From assembly GCF_001623075.1 (NCBI RefSeq), contig NZ_LMCF01000026.1, positions 105,926 through 169,925 on the forward strand: a stretch of DNA of 64,000 nucleotides, read 5' to 3'. Positions 45,490 to 54,290 of the stretch are shown here, piece after piece; the stretch's first letter is position 1, and each line of letters starts with the position of its first letter. Below the pieces are notes generated by a model. The model did not search any database, was not told where the DNA came from, and worked only from the letters and a program-made list of their open reading frames with translations. Position numbers and translations under genes: made by a program. The DNA is from Pseudovibrio sp. Ad37. Its GTDB lineage: Bacteria; Pseudomonadota; Alphaproteobacteria; Rhizobiales; Stappiaceae.

Positions 45490-45504
45490 TGAAACTTATA
45501 GTTA
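45490..45504 (-). promoter_or_regulatory. IRO-like sequence upstream of the fhuF-like gene
   Basis: TGAAACTTATAGTTA matches TGA-N9-TCA with one mismatch and is identical at 12 of 15 positions to the box before fecB. It lies 64 bp from the TTG start, nearly the same distance as at fecB. Confidence 0.45.
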
Positions 45505-45570
45505 CGAGGCGCGCATGTTTGGCTGACAGTTGGCTGAACACGACACAACAACACTTTCGCGTTACTTAGC

Positions 45571-45603
45571 ACAAAAACAAAGTCTACCGAAATGGTAGAC
45601 TTT
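45571..45603 (-). terminator. Intrinsic terminator of the EamA gene
   Basis: AAAGTCTACC and GGTAGACTTT (45579-45588 and 45594-45603) form a perfect 10-bp stem with a 5-nt loop. On the minus strand it is followed by GTTTTTG. Confidence 0.85.
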
Positions 45604-45641
45604 GAAGTCTGTGAGTAATGCACCTGTCTGTTGCAAATGGG

Positions 45642-46565
45642 TCAGGCTTTCGCCTTGTTGGCTCGCTTCTCCCAGGCAAATTTCTCTGCAATCCAGATCC
45701 CGCCCAGCACCAGTGCCAGAGCAGCACCATGATAAAACGCAAATAGTTCCCCAAGCAGCACAATTGCCATCACCGATGCAAACACCGGAACCAGATTGAC
45801 AAAAACACCAGCCCGGTTGGGGCCAATCAGTTCCACCCCACGCATATAGAAAATCTGAGCAAGGAATGATGGGCAAAGTGAGATGTACAAAATAACGAGC
45901 CAACCTTGCACAGAAGGCCAGACCAACGTCTCCTGACTGTATTCAACCGCCAGCATCGGAAGTGACACCAGGGAAGCCACAAAGGCCATCACTGCAAAAA
46001 AGGCAAGCGCAGGGACCTTGGGGCGGTTTCTCAAAGCGAGCGTGTAGCCTGCGTAAAACACCGCCGCGACCAGCATCAGCGCATCACCCGGATTGATGTG
46101 CAAATTGAGCAGAACCTGAAGACTGCCCTGACTGGCCACAACGAAAACACCAAGCAATGTCAGCAAAATGCCGATGAATTGGATTAGCGTCACCCGAGCG
46201 CCAAACAGGAAGTAAGCCCCAATCACAACGATCATCGGAATGGAACCCTGCAAGATGCCCATGTTCACCGCTGTGGTGTTGTGAGCTGCCAGATAAAACA
46301 GGCCATTGAAGCCGGAGAACCCGAAGGCGGCCATCAAGGCGATGCTGATCAGGTGAGGGCGGATGTCCGCCCAGGACGCAACAAGATCCCGCCAGGCAAT
46401 CAGGCTCATGAGCGCGGCCACAATCCCCCATCGCAAGAACACGATCACCATAGGTGAAACATGCCCCACAGCAAGCTGACTGGCCACGGCGTTGCCGCTC
46501 CACATGAGTGTGGTCAACACCAGAAGCAGCATAGGCCTGCTGTACAGCGAGGTGAAAATAGGCAT
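45642..46565 (-). CDS. EamA-family (DMT superfamily) transporter
   Basis: A 307-residue inner-membrane protein with ten helices and two EamA repeats (about 13-145 and 155-290). LTTLMWSGNAVASQLAVG is the typical first-repeat start. The ATG at 46565 gives the family N-terminus; a longer frame starts at 46619. Members export metabolites or amino acids. The substrate is unknown. Confidence 0.82.
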   Translation of the reverse strand: MPIFTSLYSRPMLLLVLTTLMWSGNAVASQLAVGHVSPMVIVFLRWGIVAALMSLIAWRDLVASWADIRPHLISIALMAAFGFSGFNGLFYLAAHNTTAVNMGILQGSIPMIVVIGAYFLFGARVTLIQFIGILLTLLGVFVVASQGSLQVLLNLHINPGDALMLVAAVFYAGYTLALRNRPKVPALAFFAVMAFVASLVSLPMLAVEYSQETLVWPSVQGWLVILYISLCPSFLAQIFYMRGVELIGPNRAGVFVNLVPVFASVMAIVLLGELFAFYHGAALALVLGGIWIAEKFAWEKRANKAKA

Positions 46566-46914
46566 GTAAAAAGTCCGTCGGTGAGCGGGCAGAAGGCACC
46601 GCTGAAAAGGAGCAGCCACCCTTCACCGTCCCCCTAACAAATGCAAGGTGAATTTCCGCAAGGGCTGTAGAGGTTTCATCAAGTATGCCGTTTTGCTTGG
46701 CATGCCGTCTTGAAATGCACGCAAATCCACCCAAAATCAAAGCATTAGACCGCGTGACCAAAGCTTGTCATTCAATCACCTGTGTTTTGAAAGAGCCGGA
46801 AACGAATTGATGCATTGAAACTTGAGATTGAATTTGCAAGGGTTTGGTTTGAAAAACTCAGCGGCAGGAAGTGACGGCATATCCTGCTAAAAAATGACAA
46901 TACGAGGGGGACCC
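46566..46914. other. Divergent promoter region of eamA-like gene and glcB
   Basis: About 350 bp. No regulator site was recognised and no gene was found. Confidence 0.5.
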
Positions 46915-49098
46915 ATGTCGCAAAGAGTAAGTGTTGCATCACTACAGGTTTCACCAGAGCTCCATGACTTCATCGAAAAAGAAGCGCTTCCGGGAACCGG
47001 TGTGTCATCCGATCAGTTCTGGGAAGGCTTTTCGCAGATCATCAAGGATCTGACACCGAAGAACCGCGAGTTGCTCCAGATCCGTGAAGATATCCAGACC
47101 AAGATTGACGACTGGCACAAAGCCAATCCCGGTACCATTGATCTTGAAAGCTACAAGGCATTCCTCAAAGAGCTCGGCTACCTCTTGCCAGAGGGTGACA
47201 GCTTTGAAGTTGAGACAGACAATGTAGACCCGGAAATCGCAGAGATTGCAGGCCCTCAGCTCGTTGTGCCAGTGATGAATGCGCGCTACGCCCTTAACGC
47301 AGCCAATGCACGCTGGGGCTCCCTGTATGACGCGCTCTATGGCACCGATGCCATGGGTACGACACCACAAGCAGGCGGGTATGACGAAAAGCGCGGCGCA
47401 GAAGTGATCGCTTACGCCCGCAAAAAGCTGGATGAAGCTCTGCCGTTGGATGAAGGCAGCTGGGTTGATGTCAAAGAATTCGCCATTATGGGTGGTTCTC
47501 TGGCCCTGACCCTTGAAAACGAAGACATGGCTGGCCTGCAGGATCCGCTCGGGTTTGTTGGCTATGCAGGCGACAAAGACGCGCCAACCTCTATCCTGCT
47601 GCAGAAAAACGGCCTGCACTTTGATGTTCTGTTTGACAGCTCCAGCCCGATCGGCGCTGCGGACAAAGCTGGCATCAGCGATATCATTTTAGAATCTGCC
47701 ATCTCCACAATCATGGACTGCGAAGACTCTGTTGCTGCCGTCGATGGTGAAGACAAAGCACTAGCCTACCGCAATTGGCTGGGCCTGATGAGCGGCGATC
47801 TGAAGGAAGAAGTCGCAAAAGGCGGCAAAACCTTCACCCGTACGTTGAATGCTGACCGCCACTATACAGATGCGCAGGGTGATGCATTGGCTCTGAAAGG
47901 GCGCTCCCTGATGCTGGTGCGCAACGTTGGCCATCTGATGACCAATCCGGCAATCCTTGATGAGGACGGCAATGAGGTCTTCGAAGGCATCATGGACGCC
48001 ATGGTGACAGCTCTTTGTGCAGTGCATGACATTGGCCTGCGCAAAGGTGCAACAGCCCGCAACATGAACTCTGTGGCTGGCTCGGTTTACATCGTGAAAC
48101 CAAAGATGCATGGCCCGGAAGAAGTCACCTTCGCAAACGAGCTGTTTGGCCACGTTGAAGACGTTCTGGAACTGCCGCGCAACACCTTGAAAATGGGTAT
48201 CATGGATGAGGAACGCCGCACCACGGTCAACCTCAAAGAGTGCATTCGCGCAGCCAAAGCCCGTGTCTGCTTCATCAACACCGGCTTCCTTGATCGCACT
48301 GGTGATGAAATCCACACCTCCATGGAAGCTGGCCCGATGATCCGCAAGGCGGACATGAAGCAAGCAGCATGGATCAACGCTTATGAGAACCACAACGTGG
48401 ACACCGGTCTTGCCTGCGGTTTGAGAGAGCATGCACAAATAGGTAAAGGCATGTGGGCTATGCCGGACCTGATGCACGCTATGTTGGAGCAGAAGATCGG
48501 GCATCCAAAAGCCGGTGCCAACACCGCATGGGTTCCATCTCCAACCGCAGCAACCTTGCATGCCATGCATTACCATCAGGTCTGTGTGCCAGCCGTTCAG
48601 GAAGAACTGGCAAGCCGCGAGCCAGCCAAGCTGGACGACATTCTGTCTATTCCGGTTGCGACCAATCCAAACTGGACGCCGGAAGATATTCAGGCGGAAG
48701 TTGAGAACAACGCACAAGGTATCCTTGGTTATGTTGTCCGCTGGGTAGAACACGGTACTGGTTGTTCCAAGGTGCTGGACATTCACAACGTGGCCTTGAT
48801 GGAAGACCGTGCCACCTGCCGCATCTCTTCCCAGCACATCGCCAACTGGCTGCATCACAATGTCTGCTCAAAAGAGCAAGTGATGGAGATAATGAAGCGC
48901 ATGGCCGCTGTGGTGGATGAGCAGAACGCGGGCGATGCGGCCTATCACAATATGGCACCGGACTTCGACAACTCTGTCGCCTTCCAGGCTGCTTGTGATC
49001 TGGTATTCAAAGGCCGCGTCCAGCCAAGCGGTTACACCGAACCTGTCCTGCACCAACGCCGTTTGGAAGCAAAAGCCAAGTTCGGCGTTTCAGCATAA
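46915..49098 (+). CDS. glcB: Malate synthase G
   Basis: A 727-residue cytoplasmic enzyme joining acetyl-CoA and glyoxylate to malate in the glyoxylate bypass. The length matches isoform G (about 723), not the shorter A. Conserved stretches include [13 protein letters not shown] near residue 268, KMHGPEEV near 400, and [18 protein letters not shown] near 430 (catalytic region). GAGGGGG lies 6 nt before the ATG at 46915. It implies growth on acetate, fatty acids or glycolate. Confidence 0.96.
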   Translation: MSQRVSVASLQVSPELHDFIEKEALPGTGVSSDQFWEGFSQIIKDLTPKNRELLQIREDIQTKIDDWHKANPGTIDLESYKAFLKELGYLLPEGDSFEVETDNVDPEIAEIAGPQLVVPVMNARYALNAANARWGSLYDALYGTDAMGTTPQAGGYDEKRGAEVIAYARKKLDEALPLDEGSWVDVKEFAIMGGSLALTLENEDMAGLQDPLGFVGYAGDKDAPTSILLQKNGLHFDVLFDSSSPIGAADKAGISDIILESAISTIMDCEDSVAAVDGEDKALAYRNWLGLMSGDLKEEVAKGGKTFTRTLNADRHYTDAQGDALALKGRSLMLVRNVGHLMTNPAILDEDGNEVFEGIMDAMVTALCAVHDIGLRKGATARNMNSVAGSVYIVKPKMHGPEEVTFANELFGHVEDVLELPRNTLKMGIMDEERRTTVNLKECIRAAKARVCFINTGFLDRTGDEIHTSMEAGPMIRKADMKQAAWINAYENHNVDTGLACGLREHAQIGKGMWAMPDLMHAMLEQKIGHPKAGANTAWVPSPTAATLHAMHYHQVCVPAVQEELASREPAKLDDILSIPVATNPNWTPEDIQAEVENNAQGILGYVVRWVEHGTGCSKVLDIHNVALMEDRATCRISSQHIANWLHHNVCSKEQVMEIMKRMAAVVDEQNAGDAAYHNMAPDFDNSVAFQAACDLVFKGRVQPSGYTEPVLHQRRLEAKAKFGVSA

Positions 49099-49105
49099 AA
49101 GAGAA

Positions 49106-49139
49106 AACCCTGCGCAGTCCCAAACAACTGCGCAGGGTT
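49106..49139 (+). terminator. Stem-loop after glcB
   Basis: A perfect 13-bp stem (49106-49118 with 49127-49139) with an 8-nt loop. There is no strong T-tract on the plus strand, but it is well placed 7 bp after the stop. On the minus strand it ends in TTTTCTCTTTT and may also end the DUF1906 transcript. Confidence 0.7.
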
Positions 49140-49168
49140 CGCTTAAATGATACTCTAAGAGTCTGAAC

Positions 49169-49831
49169 TCAGCTGTCATCCTTGGGTACAAGGTGGGTAA
49201 AGCCGCCAAAATCGCCGTTTGTCAGGTTGATTGTGTCACCATCAAACTCAGTCCCTGAAATTTTTATAGCCGGCCCTTGTAGGATGTTCCACTTTCTGGA
49301 ATCGCGGAATTTCTTGTAGTCGCGAAACCCTTGTGACTGGCTTAACCATGTCAGATCCACAAGGCCGTCTTGCAAGGCATTGGCGGCAACCAATCCATTT
49401 CCATAGATGCCAATCTTGTAAGGATTTCCGGCCTTTTCAAAGACTGACTGGATTTCTTTGAAGTAGGGCGTGATGTAGTGCACGTAGTCGTAATAGGACG
49501 CGTCATAGTCAACGGCAAAGTAGATGCCAGAGCCTTTGGGCTGCCTGATTACATCCTGCGCCAGATGCAGCGCTTGTTGAGCTTGCTGTGTTCCTGCAGC
49601 ACTCGTAAAGGAGGATGGCCTGTCGTTGCTATCCTCATATACAGTGATGATGGAAAGGCCCGCAGCAATCAACTGCTGGGCTTCCGTTGGCTGCAACTGC
49701 TTCCACTTGGAAAAAGAGTAGTAACGCCCAACGGCCTTGTACCCTTTCTTGGCGATCGCGCTCGCCAGCACTTCCACACCTTCAGCTGTATCAACGGCAG
49801 GTTCGGTCTTGATGCCTTTATCGTCAGTCAT
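49169..49831 (-). CDS. DUF1906 glycoside-hydrolase-like protein (paralogue 2)
   Basis: A 220-residue protein of the DUF1906/Rv2525c-like family, a TIM-barrel fold related to glycoside hydrolase 25. AVGRYYS is near residue 33, TVYEDSND near 65, and GIYFAVDYDAS near 102 places the catalytic-type Asp and Asp pair. WLSQS is near 162. No signal peptide is seen, so export would need another route, or the protein acts inside. It is a tandem copy of the next gene, clearly similar throughout. Confidence 0.75.
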   Translation of the reverse strand: MTDDKGIKTEPAVDTAEGVEVLASAIAKKGYKAVGRYYSFSKWKQLQPTEAQQLIAAGLSIITVYEDSNDRPSSFTSAAGTQQAQQALHLAQDVIRQPKGSGIYFAVDYDASYYDYVHYITPYFKEIQSVFEKAGNPYKIGIYGNGLVAANALQDGLVDLTWLSQSQGFRDYKKFRDSRKWNILQGPAIKISGTEFDGDTINLTNGDFGGFTHLVPKDDS

Positions 49832-49836
49832 TGCTT

Positions 49837-49861
49837 CTCTGCTTCTTATTGTTATGCAGAG
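49837..49861 (-). promoter_or_regulatory. Hairpin covering the Shine-Dalgarno of DUF1906 paralogue 2
   Basis: On the transcript CTCTGC pairs with GCAGAG around a 13-nt loop; GCAGAG is the only purine-rich site, 5 nt before the ATG. The same hairpin precedes the paralogue. Confidence 0.6.
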
Positions 49862-49964
49862 TGATGACGAACATGAGAGAAAGACCGTGAGAGCCTACCA
49901 GTTCCAATGGTTAGCGAAGTTATACGCTGGGTTTGGAAGGATGATCCAATGGAAGGTTTAGACC

Positions 49965-50633
49965 TCATTTGGAGCAGGAAGGAGTTGCAAAGCCTCCAAA
50001 GCCACCATAAGAGCCTCGGTTCAGATTGAGCGTGTCCTGATCGTATTGAGTACCAGCAATTGTCACGTAAGGACCTTGAAGAATGTTCCAGTCTCCAGAT
50101 TGCTTGTATTCCTGATAGTCATAGTAACCCGTTGACTGAGAAAGCCATGTCAGGTTGGCAAGACCATCATCTTTGGCACAGGAACAGACGAGACCATTGC
50201 CATAAACGCCCACATGGTAGGGATAGCCAAAGGAAGCAAAAACATCGTTGATCGCTCTCAGGTAAGGCCTGATGTAATGGGTGTAGTCATAGCTTGATGC
50301 ATCATAATCGACAGCAAAATAGATGCCGGTTTGCCTTGGCTGATGGATGACGGCATCTGCCTGATAAAGTGCTCGTAGCGCCTGTTGAATTCCAATTTCT
50401 GATGAGAAATAGGACGGAGCATCATTGCTGTCTTCATAAACCACAAAGATGTTCAGGTCGGCTGCAAAGAGCTCAGAGGCTTCTGCTCTGGTTAACTGTT
50501 TCCAGCTGTGCTGGGAGTAATAACGTCCCACGGCTTTGTAGCCATCTTGAGCAAGTGTTTCGGCGGAATTACCGGCATTTGATGCTGTATCAAGTGCTGG
50601 CAGCAAGAGTTTAGGAGAGGTTGGATCTGTCAT
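49965..50633 (-). CDS. DUF1906 glycoside-hydrolase-like protein (paralogue 1)
   Basis: A 222-residue tandem paralogue of the gene at 49169. It has AVGRYYSQHSWKQL near residue 34, VVYEDSND near 64, GIYFAVDYDASSYDY near 103, and WLSQSTGYYDY near 163. The two genes also share their leader hairpin, so the duplication took the 5' region with it. The gap between the copies is 133 bp. Peptidoglycan or other glycan hydrolysis is a family-based guess. Confidence 0.75.
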   Translation of the reverse strand: MTDPTSPKLLLPALDTASNAGNSAETLAQDGYKAVGRYYSQHSWKQLTRAEASELFAADLNIFVVYEDSNDAPSYFSSEIGIQQALRALYQADAVIHQPRQTGIYFAVDYDASSYDYTHYIRPYLRAINDVFASFGYPYHVGVYGNGLVCSCAKDDGLANLTWLSQSTGYYDYQEYKQSGDWNILQGPYVTIAGTQYDQDTLNLNRGSYGGFGGFATPSCSK

Positions 50634-50637
50634 TGTT

Positions 50638-50663
50638 CTCTGCTTTTTTGTTGTTATGCAGAG
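50638..50663 (-). promoter_or_regulatory. Hairpin covering the Shine-Dalgarno of DUF1906 paralogue 1
   Basis: The CTCTGC/GCAGAG stem with a 14-nt A-rich loop has its 3' arm acting as ribosome-binding site 4 nt from the ATG. It is conserved with the copy at 49837 although the loop has changed. Confidence 0.6.
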
Positions 50664-50749
50664 CAGTGACGAAGTAGAGAGATGTGACGTGAGAGAGTGC
50701 CTTCTGCTAGGGTAACAGAAGCCTTAATCTCTCTCACTCAAGGTGGGTG

Positions 50750-52207
50750 TTAAAGCGGCAGTCTCACAATCGCGACAAGGCCTTTTTCTTTGCCATTTTC
50801 AAGACGAATAGTACCGCCTTGCGCATGAATGATGCTGCGTGTGATTGCAAGGCCCAGACCAATGCCGCCGGTCTGTTCATTCCTGGATTCCTCCAGACGA
50901 ACAAACGGCTCAAAAACGTCTTCAAGGCGGTTCTGCGGGATGCCCGGACCTTTGTCTGCGATGCGAACCTCAGCATGAGCCTCATCAATCAGGAAGGAGA
51001 CATCAGCCTCCTCACCATAACGGATCGCATTGCCAATCAGGTTTTGGAAGGCGCGTTTAAGTGACATTGGACGACACTTCAGCACAACCCGGTTTTGCGC
51101 CTCAACGCTCACATGGTTGCCCATGTCCTCCTGATCATTGGCGATGCTCTCCAGCAAACCACCAAGGTCTACAGAACGCAGTTCTTCCTGCTTGGAATCC
51201 TCACGGGTAAAGGCAAGCGTTTCCTCCACCATAGCCTGCATTTCATCCAGCGTGGCGATCATGCGTTCCCGGTCTTCGTCATCATCAATAAACTCGGCCC
51301 GAATGCGTAGTGAAGTGATCGGAGTACGCAAATCATGGCTGATTGCTGCCAGCATGCGAGTACGGTCAGAAATAAACCGTGTCAAACGCTCCTGCATCTG
51401 GTTGAACGAACGCGTCACAGCTCGTACCTCAGCTGGTCCCGCTTCTTTCAGCGGCTTTACATCAGCACCGCGGCCAAGATCATTGGCAGCAGCTTCCAGC
51501 GTTCGAAGCGGTTTCGTAAGGCGGTACACTGAGACCCAGATGATCAGGATGGTCAGCAAAGCCATAATGACGATCGGCAGCAATATCGGCACAAATGAGG
51601 GTTTCGGAAGCCGGAAGTTGCTCTCGATGTTGAGCCACTGGCCATTCTTCAGCTCAATGGCAGCAAAGAGCTGAACGCCTTTTAGAGAAAACCAGCGGTA
51701 TTTTTTGAAATAATCATCCCGTCGGTCATGCATCGCCTGCATGGAGTCATGCGGAGAGCGTTCACGTCCTTCTGGAGGCGGAGAAGTTCGCTCGCGCCAC
51801 TTATCTTTCATGTCTCCTTGAAAACGCTCATTGTAAATGACCGCAACACGGGCCTGCCTGTCATGATCCAGCTTGCGTTTCAGATAATTGGCAAGCCGCG
51901 CTTCCATGCTTTCATCACCGCCTGTTTCATCAACAACCGGAGTGTCGCCAATCGTAAAGCGTGTGCGTGTGTTGGAAACGGTTTTTAAAACCTGCTTTTG
52001 CAGTTTGGGCGGTGTCGCTTCGAGCAGCTTCACCACATTGGCAGTGCGCCACAAAGCATTGTCGCGGGCAAGATTGGCAAGCGCCACCTGACGCTCTCGT
52101 CCCAGCAGAACAAAACTGACGACCTGCGAAAAGATAAGCGCAGCCAGCAGCAGCAAAATGAGCTGGGGTGCGAGACGGCGCGGGATCAAGTACCTGAGAA
52201 ACTTCAT
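50750..52207 (-). CDS. EnvZ/OmpR-type sensor histidine kinase
   Basis: A 485-residue inner-membrane kinase. TM1 is at about 13-35, a periplasmic sensor of about 165 residues follows, TM2 at about 204-227, HAMP at about 228-282, and HisKA with the phospho-acceptor His291 in SHDLRTPITS. The N-box (QNLIGNAIRYG) lies near 390, and G-boxes with DKGPGIP and GGIGLGLAI follow. The periplasmic part contains an acidic-basic PPPEGRERSPHD stretch. It overlaps the response regulator by 4 nt. The divergent neighbour is an EF-hand protein, which suggests sensing of calcium or envelope state. Confidence 0.9.
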   Translation of the reverse strand: MKFLRYLIPRRLAPQLILLLLAALIFSQVVSFVLLGRERQVALANLARDNALWRTANVVKLLEATPPKLQKQVLKTVSNTRTRFTIGDTPVVDETGGDESMEARLANYLKRKLDHDRQARVAVIYNERFQGDMKDKWRERTSPPPEGRERSPHDSMQAMHDRRDDYFKKYRWFSLKGVQLFAAIELKNGQWLNIESNFRLPKPSFVPILLPIVIMALLTILIIWVSVYRLTKPLRTLEAAANDLGRGADVKPLKEAGPAEVRAVTRSFNQMQERLTRFISDRTRMLAAISHDLRTPITSLRIRAEFIDDDEDRERMIATLDEMQAMVEETLAFTREDSKQEELRSVDLGGLLESIANDQEDMGNHVSVEAQNRVVLKCRPMSLKRAFQNLIGNAIRYGEEADVSFLIDEAHAEVRIADKGPGIPQNRLEDVFEPFVRLEESRNEQTGGIGLGLAITRSIIHAQGGTIRLENGKEKGLVAIVRLPL

Positions 52208-52932
52208 TGAGTGACTTCTTTGACTTCACCGGTAAAGGTGTAACCGCCCCCCCAGACAGTTTTGATCAACTCCGGATTTTTGGGATCAATCTCGATCTTC
52301 CGGCGCAACCGGGAAACCTGATTGTCGATGGACCGGTCAAACACACCCAGTGACCGGCCAGAGGTCAGATCAAGCAGCTGCTCGCGTGACAACACTACGC
52401 GAGGCCGCTTCAAAAACGCCAACAGCAGCTGAAACTCACCGGAGGACAGCGGGACGCTCACATCTTCCGGATCAATCAGTTCACGCCGTGCAGTATCCAG
52501 AACCCAGCCGTTAAACGCCAGTTTTTCTGTATCGATGGGGTCACGTTCCCGCGGAACACTGGTGGCACGGCGCAGCACAGCGCGGATGCGGGCCAGCAGC
52601 TCACGCGGATTGAAAGGTTTGGTCACATAATCATCTGCACCAATCTCAAGGCCTACAACGCGGTCTGTATCTTCAGCCATCGCCGTCAGCAGGATCACAG
52701 GGGCCTGATTGGTTTCCACCAGATGCCGGCAGAGTGACAAACCGTCTTCACCTGGCATCATGATGTCCAGCACCACAAGATCAATGGAGGAGTTCCTCAG
52801 AGCTTTACGCGCAGCAGCTGCGCTTTCTGCCACGGTCGTACGCATATTATTCTTAGTCAGATACCGGGCAAGGCTTTCCCGGATATCCCGATGATCATCG
52901 ACGATAAGAATATGTGCTGTACTCTGAGACAT
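52204..52932 (-). CDS. OmpR-family response regulator
   Basis: A 242-residue regulator with a receiver domain (acidic DD at 12-13, phospho-acceptor Asp56 in VLDIMMPGEDG, Lys in VTKPF) and a C-terminal winged helix (about 140-235). It precedes its kinase in the same transcript and faces the EF-hand gene across 274 bp. Likely targets are itself and that gene. Confidence 0.92.
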   Translation of the reverse strand: MSQSTAHILIVDDHRDIRESLARYLTKNNMRTTVAESAAAARKALRNSSIDLVVLDIMMPGEDGLSLCRHLVETNQAPVILLTAMAEDTDRVVGLEIGADDYVTKPFNPRELLARIRAVLRRATSVPRERDPIDTEKLAFNGWVLDTARRELIDPEDVSVPLSSGEFQLLLAFLKRPRVVLSREQLLDLTSGRSLGVFDRSIDNQVSRLRRKIEIDPKNPELIKTVWGGGYTFTGEVKEVTQ

Positions 52933-53082
52933 GCATCCTCGCTGTAAGTCTCGTCTCCCATTACCTGTGAAAGACCATATAGTATGCGATGCCTAACTTA
53001 TGCCGTATTCCCGGGGCCTGCGAAAGGTTCTCAGTACCCAAAAATGTATCAAACTGTCCCAACCCGATATTCTGGCAAATAC

Positions 53083-53122
53083 TGTGACAAAACAGCGTGT
53101 TTTCTGGTGTAGTTTTGCGACA
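53083..53122. promoter_or_regulatory. Imperfect inverted repeat in the EF-hand/regulator intergenic region
   Basis: TGTGACAAAAC (53083-53093) faces GTTTTGCGACA (53112-53122), matching at 9 of 11 positions. It lies about 85 bp before the EF-hand start and may be a response-regulator site. Confidence 0.4.
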
Positions 53123-53206
53123 CTTCGCTCCTACCTTCTGTTTATCGAAGCACACTCACACAAACCTTCCCCTCGTTTTAGGCTTTGATTTTTAGGAGAA
53201 CACGAC

Positions 53207-54214
53207 ATGATGAATTTAAAAACTATTATGGCTGGCTCTGTAGCTGCATTGATTGCTGGTACCGCTCTGTCTCCTGCCATGGCTGCTCCGGGTTTTGGCG
53301 GAAGCTTTGGCAAGAAGATGTCTTCCCAGTTCTTTACAAATTTTGACGCAAACAAAGACGGCTCAGTCACCACAGCTGAAATTGAAACAAAACGCAAAGC
53401 AGACTTTGCAAAAGCAGACACAGCTGGCGAAGGCGCAGTCACTCTGGAAGAATGGAAAGTCTTTGCCGCAGATCGTGCATCCGAGCGCAGTAAAGACCGT
53501 TCAGTCCGCATCTTCCAGCGCTTTGACAGCAACGGTGATGGTCAGGTGACCCGCGAAGAGTTCCTTGATAAGGCAGAACGCATGACAGCGCGCATGGACA
53601 AGATGAAAAAGCGCATGGGCGACCGCATGGCCAAGATGCAGGATGGCAAGGGCGGCAAAGGCAGCTGGGGCGATGGCAAACAAGGTAAGGATGGCAAGGA
53701 CGGCTGGCAGAAAGGCTCTCGCGGCGGTAAGCAAGCCGACGGCAAGCAAGGCAAAGGTGGCTGGGGTGATGGCCCACGCGATCAGGGCATGATGAGCTTT
53801 GGCAAGCACGGAGGCAAAGGTATGCGCGGTGAAATGATGGGCGCAATGTTCGCCAAGGTTGATCTGGACAAGAACGGCAAGATCTCCAAGGACGAGTTGA
53901 ACAAACTCGCTGACCAGCTCTTCGCAAATAGCCCTGTTGACCTGGCTGGTTTCAGAACCATCGCAGCTGAGTTCAAAGAACCAATGTACGTGCGTTCCTT
54001 CCAGCGTCTGGATGCTGACGGCGACCTGAAAGTGACACAGGAAGAGTTCTTTGCACCAACTGCTCAGATGATGAAACGCATGGACCGTAACAACGACGGC
54101 GTCATCACCTCCGCAGACTTCAAGAAGATGAAGAAAGACTGGCGCAAAGGCCAGAAGGACCGCAAAGGTGGCCACGGTCATGGTCACGGCAAGGCGCAAG
54201 GCCAGCGCGGATAA
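53207..54214 (+). CDS. Secreted EF-hand calcium-binding protein
   Basis: A 335-residue protein with a signal peptide (cleavage near AMA at residue 26). DxDxDG-type loops are at about residues 45 (DANKDGSVT), 104 (DSNGDGQVT), 223 (DLDKNGKIS), 267 (DADGDLKVT) and 292 (DRNNDGVIT), plus a degenerate one near 70. A Gly/Lys/Asp-rich low-complexity linker spans about 145-210, and the C-terminus ends in a His-Gly repeat (GHGHGHG) that could bind metals. AGGAG precedes the ATG. It is divergent from the two-component genes. Confidence 0.85.
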   Translation: MMNLKTIMAGSVAALIAGTALSPAMAAPGFGGSFGKKMSSQFFTNFDANKDGSVTTAEIETKRKADFAKADTAGEGAVTLEEWKVFAADRASERSKDRSVRIFQRFDSNGDGQVTREEFLDKAERMTARMDKMKKRMGDRMAKMQDGKGGKGSWGDGKQGKDGKDGWQKGSRGGKQADGKQGKGGWGDGPRDQGMMSFGKHGGKGMRGEMMGAMFAKVDLDKNGKISKDELNKLADQLFANSPVDLAGFRTIAAEFKEPMYVRSFQRLDADGDLKVTQEEFFAPTAQMMKRMDRNNDGVITSADFKKMKKDWRKGQKDRKGGHGHGHGKAQGQRG

Positions 54215-54234
54215 GCCAAACGGCTTGAGCGAAT

Positions 54235-54268
54235 AAAAAAGGCGGAGCCATCGTGCTCCGCCTTTTCT
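54235..54268. terminator. Bidirectional intrinsic terminator
   Basis: A 12-bp stem (54237-54248 with 54255-54266) with a 6-nt loop, with A and T runs on both sides. It serves the convergent EF-hand and SulP genes. Confidence 0.92.
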
Positions 54269-54290
54269 GTATCAGCTTAGGAAACCTGCA

